Of a stretch of 22,146 nt of DNA, positions 1 through 8,000 are shown piece after piece. The notes under the pieces were generated by a model, which was not told where the DNA came from, did no database searches, and saw nothing but the letters and a program-made list of their open reading frames with translations. The DNA comes from CAZOEL01 sp964578835 (GTDB lineage Bacteria > Desulfobacterota > Syntrophobacteria > Syntrophobacterales > Syntrophobacteraceae), in NCBI GenBank assembly GCA_964578835.1, contig CAZOEL010000097.1, forward strand, positions 1 to 22,146. Reading direction: 5' to 3'. Position 1 is the first letter of the stretch, and every line of letters starts with the position of its first letter. The position numbers were made by a program, and so were the translations under genes.

Positions 1-175
1 ACGGCTAGCAAAAGGAGCAAGAAGAGCGGGTGAGAGGGTGAATATCATATCAACATGAGCAACAAGCAAAGAACGCGAGCATGAAGAGCAGCAGAGCAAA
101 GAGCAAGAGAGAAGCAAGAAGGATCTGCGCCGCGGCTTCGCCCTTCTCGAGCGAAGCCTTTCCGTTGTATCCCGG
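1..175. other. Low-complexity stretch at the window edge, no clear gene
   Basis: The plus strand from about 1 to 125 is built of short purine-rich units such as GAGCAA, GAAGAGC and AGCAAG. The minus strand is therefore pyrimidine-rich. No ORF here resembles a protein family I know. On the minus strand the frame of the preceding small coiled-coil gene stays open past its TAG stop for 41 more codons, to a TGA at 50-52. That stretch would encode a strongly hydrophobic Leu/Phe/Ala segment. A CT-rich strand gives hydrophobic codons easily, so I do not call this a gene; it is discussed under findings. Confidence 0.4.
134..158 (-). terminator. Possible hairpin terminator of the ligase operon
   Basis: GGCTTCGC (134-141) and GCGAAGCC (151-158) form a perfect 8-bp stem with a 9-nt loop. 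The stem lies 17 nt beyond the stop codon of the last minus-strand gene of the ligase operon. The sequence after the stem on the minus strand is T-rich but has no immediate run of Ts. This is a weak terminator candidate at best. Confidence 0.22.
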
Positions 176-367
176 CTATCGCGTTGAAGCCGCCAGGTCG
201 ATGATATCGGAGACGTTGATCTCCATCATCTTAATGCTCGAAAGGACGCGGGCGGTGTTTCTCTTGATTGCCGGAAATTCATCGCTCATCTGATTGAGCG
301 CCTGCGCGGCCTGCTTGAGATTCTGTATCTGCTCGTCGAGTTTTTGAAGATCTATTTGTGACGCCAT
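176..367 (-). CDS. Small coiled-coil protein encoded with the CoA ligase
   Basis: A 63-residue, mostly helical protein of unknown function. It starts MASQIDLQKLDEQIQNLKQA and has a heptad-like pattern through the first ~30 residues. A second amphipathic stretch (KRNTARVLSSIKMMEINVSD) follows. There is no signal peptide or clear membrane segment. The ATG at 367 is preferred over one at 385 because GGAGG precedes it at a workable distance, whereas the ATG at 385 has no ribosome binding site. It begins 29 nt after the stop of the phenylacetate-CoA ligase-like gene on the same strand and is almost certainly co-transcribed with it. From memory, similar short proteins sit beside PaaK-type ligases in anaerobic Desulfobacterota. 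A structural or regulatory partner of the ligase is my inference. It stops with TAG and the frame remains open beyond. Confidence 0.62.
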   Translation of the reverse strand: MASQIDLQKLDEQIQNLKQAAQALNQMSDEFPAIKRNTARVLSSIKMMEINVSDIIDLAASTR

Positions 368-396
368 GTCTTTTATTTCCTCCATTGAAGATTGGG

Positions 397-1731
397 CTAG
401 GCTTTCTTCCTCATATCCTTGAATCTCTTGGCTTTGACTTCGTATCTGGGCAGAGTGCCGTAATCGAAGAATTCGATTTCGTAGCCAAGGTTGGTCTTTA
501 GCCTGAGCTGGTGTTTGAGATCGGCTTCGACGCTCTTGCCCTGGCCTTCAGCTCCCGGGCTGAGCTCCACTTTGAGCTTTATTCGATCGGTATCCCCCAC
601 TTTATCGACAATGACTTCATACTCGTTGCTCAGACCCTTTACGCCTCTAACCACCTCTTCAATGGCGGATGGCGCCAGCAGAACGCCTTTCACCTTGGTG
701 ATGTCGTCCGCGCGCCCGACTACTCCCCCCTTGACCATACGGAAGGTGCGTCCGCAGGAGCAGGGGTCCGCCGCCCATTCGATGACGTCTTTGGAATCGA
801 ACCGCACGCATGGCATGGCCATCCGGTCAAGGGCGGTGATGATCATCTTGCCTCTTCGGCCAGGCTCCTCAATGATTTCACCCGTCTCAATGTCTTCGAT
901 CTCCACCAGGAACATCGCTTCATTGACGTGCGTTCCACCCGACTGGGCCACGCACTCAAAAGACCAGGCGCCTATTTCCGTGGCGCCTGCATGATCGAAA
1001 ACTTTGGCATTCCAGGCGTCTTCCATTCTCTTTTTGGTCGATGGGATGCTCGCTCCGGGCTCGCCTGCGCAAGTGATCCTCTTGATGCCCAGCCCTTCCG
1101 GCGGGATGCCCAGCTTGTTGCGGGCGGCATCCGCCATTCCGAGCACATAGGTTGGGGTCGCCATCATCGCCGTAGGCTTTAGCTCCTGAATCTTCAAGAT
1201 CCTGGCTTGAGTATCGAGAACACCGCCGGGAACCACTTCGCACCCGAGCTTTTCGGCAGCGTAGTGACCAGCCCAGAAGGCTACGAAAACATTGTATCCG
1301 AATGGAATGAAAACCCTGTCGTTAGGCCGGTATCCCTGAGCCCAGAGAATATAGGACCAGCACTCAGACCACCAGTCCCAATCCTGCAGGGAGTCCGCCT
1401 GGTAGATGGGCTGTCCGGTGGTGCCGCTTGTCTGACGGAAATTGCTCACCTCCTCCAGCGGCACGCACAGAGCGTCTCCGTAGGGAAAGGGATCTTTGCA
1501 CTGGACGCCCCGCATCATCGATTTTTCCACTTTGGGAACCTTGCGGATATCCTCGAACTTCTGAATATCCGAGGGCGTGATGCCGGCCTGATCGTATAGG
1601 GAGCGGTGGAATCTGGAATGATCGTAGGCCCATTTGAAGATGGACTTGAACTTTTTCAACTGCAGATCGCGCAGCTTTTCTTGAGGCAGGGTTTCCACCA
1701 CGGGATTCCAATAACGTTGTTCTGAAATCAT
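397..1731 (-). CDS. Phenylacetate-CoA ligase-like AMP-forming acyl/aryl-CoA ligase
   Basis: A 444-residue enzyme of the PaaK branch of the adenylate-forming family. Such enzymes activate a carboxylic acid, often an arylacetate, with ATP to an acyl-adenylate and then transfer it to CoA in the cytoplasm. Visible motifs are the P-loop TSGTTGQP (101-108), AGEPG (222-226), HAGATEIG (247-254), a hinge-region RADDITKVKG (340-349) and a C-terminal lysine-rich PRYEVKAKRFKD. A CxC pair (ADPCSCGR, about 322-328) is typical of PaaK relatives. The length matches the family (about 430-440). The ATG at 1731 follows AAGGAG about 12 nt upstream. It heads a two-gene unit with the small coiled-coil protein. A sigma-54 type promoter lies about 275 nt upstream, next to a sigma-54 activator gene. 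The substrate cannot be read from sequence: phenylacetate, another aromatic acid or a fatty acid are all possible. Confidence 0.9.
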   Translation of the reverse strand: MISEQRYWNPVVETLPQEKLRDLQLKKFKSIFKWAYDHSRFHRSLYDQAGITPSDIQKFEDIRKVPKVEKSMMRGVQCKDPFPYGDALCVPLEEVSNFRQTSGTTGQPIYQADSLQDWDWWSECWSYILWAQGYRPNDRVFIPFGYNVFVAFWAGHYAAEKLGCEVVPGGVLDTQARILKIQELKPTAMMATPTYVLGMADAARNKLGIPPEGLGIKRITCAGEPGASIPSTKKRMEDAWNAKVFDHAGATEIGAWSFECVAQSGGTHVNEAMFLVEIEDIETGEIIEEPGRRGKMIITALDRMAMPCVRFDSKDVIEWAADPCSCGRTFRMVKGGVVGRADDITKVKGVLLAPSAIEEVVRGVKGLSNEYEVIVDKVGDTDRIKLKVELSPGAEGQGKSVEADLKHQLRLKTNLGYEIEFFDYGTLPRYEVKAKRFKDMRKKA

Positions 1732-1741
1732 GGGCTCTCAT

Positions 1742-2361
1742 TTCTCCTTCTATGAAGTTACGTTCGTTGGCGAGCTTTTTCGCGCCAAAGCCATTACCGC
1801 ATGTCCGCCCGTCTATTGAGGCTTAAGGCGAGCTTTGATAATGAAATCGAAGTTTCTGCGTGCAATATAGCGTCAGATTTCAGAGATGAGCTAGAACGGG
1901 AACAGGAAGTGGAGAAGGCGCCGGGCTACAGGCGCACAGATGATGCGCAACATTAGATTCATTTATCTCAAGACCTGTGATTCTCCTCAGGCGATCGATT
2001 GTGTTAGCAAGTAGTGCGCCATCCCCTCATATTTCATCTCAGACAATGCATTATAGCCTTCGTACTGAAATCCCGGCGAGTGTGGGCTGGTTCCTCAAAG
2101 ACGAGAGAGAACGCGCTTTTTGCGCATCAAGCCGTGAATAGGCGCAATCCAAACATCTTCCCTTATTCAGACCCCCGAAGAATTAATAAGCAAAATTCCG
2201 GAGCGCCACAGCAAGCACAGAAAGAGAAAGCCCGAATAAGAGCGCGCCGGCGGCGGAATTTGCGCCAAAAAGACGCACGTAAGGCCATCAGTCTCGGAAG
2301 ATATTGGAGAAATAAGGTATTTTAGTAAGCCGTTTTGACGCAGCCGATGAATTCAACTAAG
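1742..2361. other. Intergenic region between activator and ligase genes
   Basis: About 620 bp without a convincing gene. A 103-codon plus-strand frame at 2014-2325 has an Arg/Lys/Gln-rich composition, no ribosome binding site and no recognisable domain, and I treat it as noise. The region holds the sigma-54 type promoter and the repeated TTTTGGCGCA motif, described separately. The untranslated leader of the ligase mRNA would span about 1732-1995. I see no riboswitch or strong hairpin in it. Confidence 0.6.
2006..2021 (-). promoter_or_regulatory. Sigma-54 (-24/-12) promoter for the CoA ligase operon
   Basis: Read on the minus strand the site is TGGCGCACTACTTGCT. It has the invariant GG and GC separated by exactly ten bases and a full TTGCT at -12. 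The -24 box is TGGCGC, against a consensus of TGGCAC. Transcription would start near 1995 and run into the ligase gene at 1731, leaving a leader of roughly 265 nt. A sigma-54 activator gene ends about 340 nt upstream on the same strand, which makes the assignment more likely than a chance match. Confidence 0.6.
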
Positions 2362-2374
2362 TCATTTTGGCGCA
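2117..2374. promoter_or_regulatory. Candidate upstream activator sites (TTTTGGCGCA motif cluster)
   Basis: Four copies of a 10-bp motif lie upstream of the -24/-12 promoter. TTTTGGCGCA is exact at 2365-2374, and exact in the opposite orientation at 2261-2270. Copies with one mismatch are TTTTGACGCA at 2333-2342 and TTTTTGCGCA at 2117-2126. Two of them are 32 bp apart, about three helical turns. The distance of about 100-350 bp from the promoter suits enhancer sites of a sigma-54 activator. The copy at 2365-2374 lies within the last codons of the activator gene. That these sites bind the adjacent activator is inference. Confidence 0.38.
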
Positions 2375-4980
2375 TTCAGTCCGACCCGCTCCAGCTGTCT
2401 TCGCAAAACGTGCCGGGTTATCCCCAGGAGACGGCATGCCTCCTGCTTATTGCCGCCAGCCCTGTTCAACGCCTCGAGAAGGAGGTTGCGTTTGAATTGG
2501 GCCACCTCGTCAGCATAGGATGGAACGGGAGGGAAATGGAAAGTCCATGACCTGGCGGCAGGCGCGGGAGGGCCGGTTTGAAGAAAATCAAACTGCAGCT
2601 TCGGTCCGTGTGAAACGATGAGCGCCCGCTCGAGGACATTCCTCAATTCTCGGATGTTGCCGGGCCAGCTGTACTGGCGCAGCATCGCCATGTCTTCGTC
2701 GGAAATATAGGCTTTCTTGTGTAGCTGAAGCTCTTGCTCCAGCTTGACTATGATGCTTTTTGCAAGCGAAGGAAGATCTTCGATTCTCTCTCTCAAGGAT
2801 GGGACTCTAATGGACAAGACATTGAGGCGATAGAAGAGGTCCAACCTGAACCGATTTTTCTCCACCTCTTCTTCCAGATTCCTGTTGGTTGCCGCGATCA
2901 GACGGGCGTTAACCTTCACCGGCTTTTCTCCCCCGACACGGGTGAAAGAGCGGCTATCGAGGAAGGTCAGCAGCTTCGATTGCAGATGAAGGGGCAGCTC
3001 AGCGATTTCATTCAGAAGCAAAGTGCCGCCTTCCGCCAGTTCCAATAGCCCTCTTTTCCTGCGGTTTGCTCCGGTGAAGGCCCCTTGCTCATGCCCGAAA
3101 AGTTCGGACTCCGCCAGTTCCGGTGGGATTGCGGCGCAGTTGATGGAATAAAAAGGCCCGCTCGAGCGCCTGGAATTGTCGTGAATGAACGAGGCCATAT
3201 GGTCCTTGCCCGCTCCGCTCTCTCCCGTGAGCAGGATAATGATGTCCGTCTTGGCCGCCATGCGGGCTTCGGCAAGCGCGGAATGCATGATGGTGGAATT
3301 AACCTGGTCGATAGCAGTTTCTTTGAACGCGCCTTTGGCCCGTTCCGTTATATTGCGAGATATGCCGCAAATCCCCACGATTTCACCCTGTTCAATGCGC
3401 ATAGGGGCTCGTATGTCAAGAAAAGTCAGCGGCGTTCCGTTCACGGATCGAGTGTGCTCGGCCTCGATGATCTCCCCGGCGAGAACCCGCCTCTCCAGGT
3501 GCTGGAAATAGTCGCTGGTCTCCCGCCCGAACAGATCTTCATCGCGAAGTTGCAGAATGTTCGAGGCCGGCAACTGCAACAGCCTCTCCATTGCAGGATT
3601 CACCAGAGTGTATTTGAGATCCCGATCCTTAATGAAAATGCAGTCCGTAGCGGTTTCAAAAATGGCTCGAAAACGCTCCTCGCTGAGCTTCAACGCCTCC
3701 TGAACTCTGGCGCGCTCGGCTATTTGGTCCAACAATTCCTTATTGGCGGAGGCAAGCTCGGCGGTGCGCTCCACCACCCGAAGCTCCAGCTCGTCGTGAG
3801 CTTTTTGAAGCTCCTCCTGAGCCCACTTCTGACGGCTTATGTCCACGATTACAGCGACCGAGGCTGCGACGCTATTTTCCTTGTCCAGAATAGGAGTAAC
3901 CGTAAGGTCGCACCAGAGAACGGAGCCGTCTTTGCGGATATAGCGCTTCTCGAGGCGATAAAAATTAAGCTCACCTCTAATCAGAGCCTGAAGCTTCTCG
4001 CGGGAGAGGTCGACATCCTCGGGATGGGTTATGTCCAGGTTCGTAAAACTTATTGCTTCTTCGGGCGTATACCCGAACATCTGTTCAAAAGCGGCGTTTA
4101 CGTGGGTAAATCGCCCGTCACGGTCGGTGAGAGTGACCACCTGTGCGAGGTTGTCCACTGTGGCGCGGAGGCGGGCCTCATTCTCTCGCAATGCCTCTTC
4201 CATCGCCTTGCGATCGCTTATGTCGGTTATCACGCCCAAAGCGGCCCCAACGCTCCGATCGATCAGATGCACCGGAGTAACGCATAGATCTCCCCAAAAG
4301 ATGGAGCCGTCTTTGCGAATGTACTGCTTCTCTATCCGGTAGAAATCCAAATCCCCGCGCGCCACTGCTGAAAGCTTCTCTTGAGAGAGACCCCAGAAAT
4401 CCGGGTGGGTCACATCGAGATAAGTCAGTTTCAGGGTTTCCTCGGCAGTATACCCGAACATCTTTTCCCATGCCGCATTCACCTGGGTGTAGCGACCCGA
4501 ATCGTTCGTAAGCGCTATAGCATGCGCCGCATTATCGAGAGTGGCCCGGAAACGCGCATCGCAAGACCTGAACGCCTCCTCCATCCTGCTGATCTCTGTA
4601 ATATCGCGAGCGATCGTCAAACGAGCCCTGACGCCATCCGACCAGTAGACATCGAGCTCCTGCACGGCGAGCTCCAGTCCGTCACAACTGATCTGTCGTT
4701 TATAGCCAACCGCATTGCTTCGTTCGATGGGGTCGCCAACAAAATCGGCCCCGGTCGGTAGCTTGGATTGCATGCGCTTGACGTTATTTAAAAAGGCGCT
4801 CCCCTCCTCGCCGAATATCTTCCTGGCCTGCTCGTTGGCGAACAGGATTCTCTCACTCTCCTCGTCGCTCACCCAAACCGCTGCATGGAGATTGTTCAGG
4901 AGGATCATCAGCGACTGGAAGGCCCAGTCGAAAGTCGGTGAACTGGGGCTCGGAGCTTCTTTTCCTCTTTCTTCTATCAT
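2362..4980 (-). CDS. Sigma-54 dependent activator with four PAS domains (no receiver)
   Basis: An 872-residue cytoplasmic enhancer-binding protein. The order is PAS (about 15-130), PAS (133-255), PAS (260-380), coiled coil (380-430), PAS (430-550), AAA+ (about 560-790) and a Fis-type helix-turn-helix (837-865, NRAGGNKQEACRLLGITR). The AAA+ module has Walker A GESGAGKD (586-593) and an intact GAFTGA loop (633-638), so it should contact sigma-54. Walker B reads GGTLLLNE (651-658) with Asn in place of the usual Asp. There is no response-regulator receiver, so the input must come through the PAS domains. The second and third PAS domains are close copies of each other. I chose the ATG at 4980 over a TTG at 4995, because GAGAG precedes the ATG at about 6 nt. 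It lies 47 nt downstream of the histidine kinase on the same strand. The likely target is the -24/-12 promoter just downstream. Confidence 0.9.
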   Translation of the reverse strand: MIEERGKEAPSPSSPTFDWAFQSLMILLNNLHAAVWVSDEESERILFANEQARKIFGEEGSAFLNNVKRMQSKLPTGADFVGDPIERSNAVGYKRQISCDGLELAVQELDVYWSDGVRARLTIARDITEISRMEEAFRSCDARFRATLDNAAHAIALTNDSGRYTQVNAAWEKMFGYTAEETLKLTYLDVTHPDFWGLSQEKLSAVARGDLDFYRIEKQYIRKDGSIFWGDLCVTPVHLIDRSVGAALGVITDISDRKAMEEALRENEARLRATVDNLAQVVTLTDRDGRFTHVNAAFEQMFGYTPEEAISFTNLDITHPEDVDLSREKLQALIRGELNFYRLEKRYIRKDGSVLWCDLTVTPILDKENSVAASVAVIVDISRQKWAQEELQKAHDELELRVVERTAELASANKELLDQIAERARVQEALKLSEERFRAIFETATDCIFIKDRDLKYTLVNPAMERLLQLPASNILQLRDEDLFGRETSDYFQHLERRVLAGEIIEAEHTRSVNGTPLTFLDIRAPMRIEQGEIVGICGISRNITERAKGAFKETAIDQVNSTIMHSALAEARMAAKTDIIILLTGESGAGKDHMASFIHDNSRRSSGPFYSINCAAIPPELAESELFGHEQGAFTGANRRKRGLLELAEGGTLLLNEIAELPLHLQSKLLTFLDSRSFTRVGGEKPVKVNARLIAATNRNLEEEVEKNRFRLDLFYRLNVLSIRVPSLRERIEDLPSLAKSIIVKLEQELQLHKKAYISDEDMAMLRQYSWPGNIRELRNVLERALIVSHGPKLQFDFLQTGPPAPAARSWTFHFPPVPSYADEVAQFKRNLLLEALNRAGGNKQEACRLLGITRHVLRRQLERVGLNAPK

Positions 4981-5027
4981 CGATAACTCTCTCAACCTCT
5001 TTCAAGCAGAGTCTATACTCCACAGCA

Positions 5028-8000
5028 TCACTGAATCGGCAAAGCCACCCTGAAGATTACGCCATTCGTGGGATTATCAATAATCTGGATGCTCCCACAA
5101 TGGGCCTCCACAATCTTCTTCACAATCGGAAGTCCCAGCCCGGAGCCTTTCTTCTTTGTCGAGACAAACGGGACAAAGATCTCTTCTCTTTTATCAACCG
5201 GGATGCCGCAGCCGCAGTCGGCGATATCGAGAAAGGCCAATCCCCGGCTTCGACCCGTTGAAACCGATACAGACGTCCCTCGCGGAGACGCCTCGATCGC
5301 ATTGGTGACAAGATTGATAATGACCTGCTTCATTCTCATGGGATCAAAGAGAACTAAAGGAAGATCGGGATCGAGCCGCATCGTTATTTCCACTTTCCTT
5401 TTGTTGGCAATCGTGGAGGAGACTTCCAGACTCTCTTCGATGACGCGGTTGAGATCTTCCGGCAAACGGTTAAGCTCGAGAGGCCTGGAAAAGTCGAGCA
5501 TTTCTTTGACCATCCACTCCAATCGTCCGGTTTCCTTCAAGACGATATCCAGCTTTTTCCAGTATGGACTCTCTTCGCCCAGATGATTTTGGACAAGACG
5601 GGTAAAGCCTCCAATCGCCACAAGAGGAGTCTTCAGATCATGTGCTACGCTGGAAAGGGCGCGTCCCATCGCCGCCAGGCTCTCCGACTCTCTCAGAGCG
5701 GCCTCTGCGCGCTTGCGCAGTAAGATCTTCCACATCCCGTCCATGAGCAGGCCAAGCTGCCTTGCATCCGATTGGTCGTATTCCTCTTCCTTATCGGCGA
5801 CAACGGCGGCGGCGACAATGCGGCCGTCCGATAGAATAGGAACGCTCAGAAGTCGACGCGGCGGAAGATGGCTACAGGGGATGCTCTCGGATAAAGAGTA
5901 GTCATTGAGCATCAAGGGCTCCCTGCGTCGAATTGCTTCGGCCCAGAGCTCGGCGCCCTCCACGGCGACGGATTCTTTCCTTATTCCGCATTGCCTCGCC
6001 ATGTCTCCGGCGCTCGCCTGCAGAGTGAAGACATTCTCTTTCTCGTCTAAGAGTCCGAGAAATCCGGTTTTGCTTTGAGTGAGGCTTACGCCTCGCTCGA
6101 GGACAAAATCTGCGATTTGCTGCGGCGCATCCTCGGCCATTTGGCTGAGTGAAAGGAGCGCTTCGAGGCGCGCGTCGTCTAAGCGAAGCGCCGCTTCGAT
6201 CCTTCGGCGCTCGGCGACCTCGTCGCGAAGCGCCGTATTAACCTTGACAAGATCGGCAGTGCGTTCCTTCACCCTCTCATCAAGCGCTGCATTGGCTTCT
6301 TCGAGCGACTCTCTGGCTTTTTTGATCTCAGTAATATCCTCGAAAATGGAATAGACCATGTGAGGCTTGACCTCACCCGATCGAAACTGCGGAATGCTGT
6401 TGAGCCTGATCCAACGATAAGCGTTCTCTCTTCTATTGAATACGCCCATTATCACATCTCGAACAATGCCGGCCGTCTTCAGCGCTGCTAAGGCCGGACA
6501 TTCATGGCTCTCAAATCCGGACCCGTCTTCATGGATGGCTTTCCAATGCGGCTGCGACGCCAAATGCTTTGCGCGAATTTCCTCGAAGGCGACTCCCAAA
6601 ATCGCCTCTGCCGCTGGATTTATCGCCGTAACGTCTCCATTGGAGTCATGGAAGATCACCCCTTGCGCCATCGATTCGAAGAGGAGCCGATGTCTCGTTT
6701 CGGATTCCCTAAGCGCTTCCTCCATGCGCTTGGGTTCGGAAAGATCGAGCACAAAAGAGACCACTTCCTCTTCATCAGAGGCGCCGAGCCTTGCGAGCCC
6801 GATTAAAATGGGCGCTCGACGGCCGTCCTTGCGCACATACTCCTTCTCGAAGGGCATGCAGAAGCCATTTTCCTTCAACTCTTCAATCGCCTGCAGGTCT
6901 CTTTGCTCGTATTCAGGCGGAGTCATTTTTATCCAGTTCACCTTCCCTTCGAGAAGGTCCTCCCGGTTGTAGCCGACTATCTTCAGGAACGCCTCGTTCG
7001 CTTCCGTGATTTCTCCCTGGTCGTTGGCCAGAATAATCCCTATGATATTCGCCTCAACGAGCTTTCGCATCCTCTGTTCACTCTTCCTGAGCGCCTCCTC
7101 CATTTGTTTTCGATCCGTGATGTCTTCGACCATGGAAAGGATGTGCAGAGGATTTCCCTGAGCGTCGCGCACCATGCGAGTAAGCAGATTGCCCCAGGCG
7201 GTTGTCCCATCTTTTCTGACATAGCGCTTCTCCATCTGAAAACTGCCTATCTCACCCGCAACCAGGCGTTCAGCAACGGCGAGATTTGCGCCTATATCTT
7301 CGGGGTGCGTGATATCGACAAGGCTAAGGTGGAGCATTTCCTCTTCCGAATAGCCCGTTAAGCGGCACAGCTCCGCATTGGCCCGATGGATGCGATAGTC
7401 GAGACCGAGAATTCCGGCGCCAATGGGGGCCTGATCGAAGGTGAGCTTCAAATGTTCCTTTCTGAGACGCAGATCTTCCTCCATGCGCTTGAGATTCGTG
7501 ATGTCAAGGCACACGCCGGCCATGCGCGTGGGGTTGCCCTCTTCATCCCGATAAACCCTCCCACGATCGAGGATGCTGCGCTCGGAGCCATCCGACCGGA
7601 CTACCCGATATTCCATGTGGAATTCGCTTTGATTAGCCAGCGAGTTGCCCATCTCGGCTTTTATCCTTTCCCGATCTTCGGGATGGACGGCTCTGAGGAA
7701 ATCCTCCCGAGTGACCATCAGAGTCCCGGATCGGCCTCCGAAGACCGGATGGGGATAACCGTCGCAGATGGCGACCCCTGCGCCGACATCCCAACTCCAA
7801 GTCCCAAACCCGGAGGCCTGCAGGGAGAGATGTAATCGCTCTTTCACTTCCTTGAGAGCTTCTTCGACGCTTTTTCTCCCGGTAATGTCCCTCCAGGCGA
7901 CCACTCCTCCCGTAATATCGCCGGCGTTGTTGCGAATAGGACCCGCGTTGCAGAGGATTACCAGCTCAACTCCATCGGGACGACGCAAAACCCACTCCTC

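Noticed and set aside
176..178. Pyrrolysine use at the TAG of the small coiled-coil gene
   Set aside because: TAG also ends the ligase (397-399) and phosphorylase (17351-17353) genes as ordinary stops, and no pyl genes are in the window. Kept only as a low-interest note.
2014..2325. 103-codon plus-strand ORF in the ligase upstream region
   Set aside because: No ribosome binding site, Arg/Lys/Gln-rich composition, no known domain. It overlaps the promoter and the repeated motif.
3085..4287. 400-codon antisense ORF over the sigma-54 activator
   Set aside because: It lies wholly opposite a clear protein family and resembles nothing. Long antisense frames are common in this base composition.
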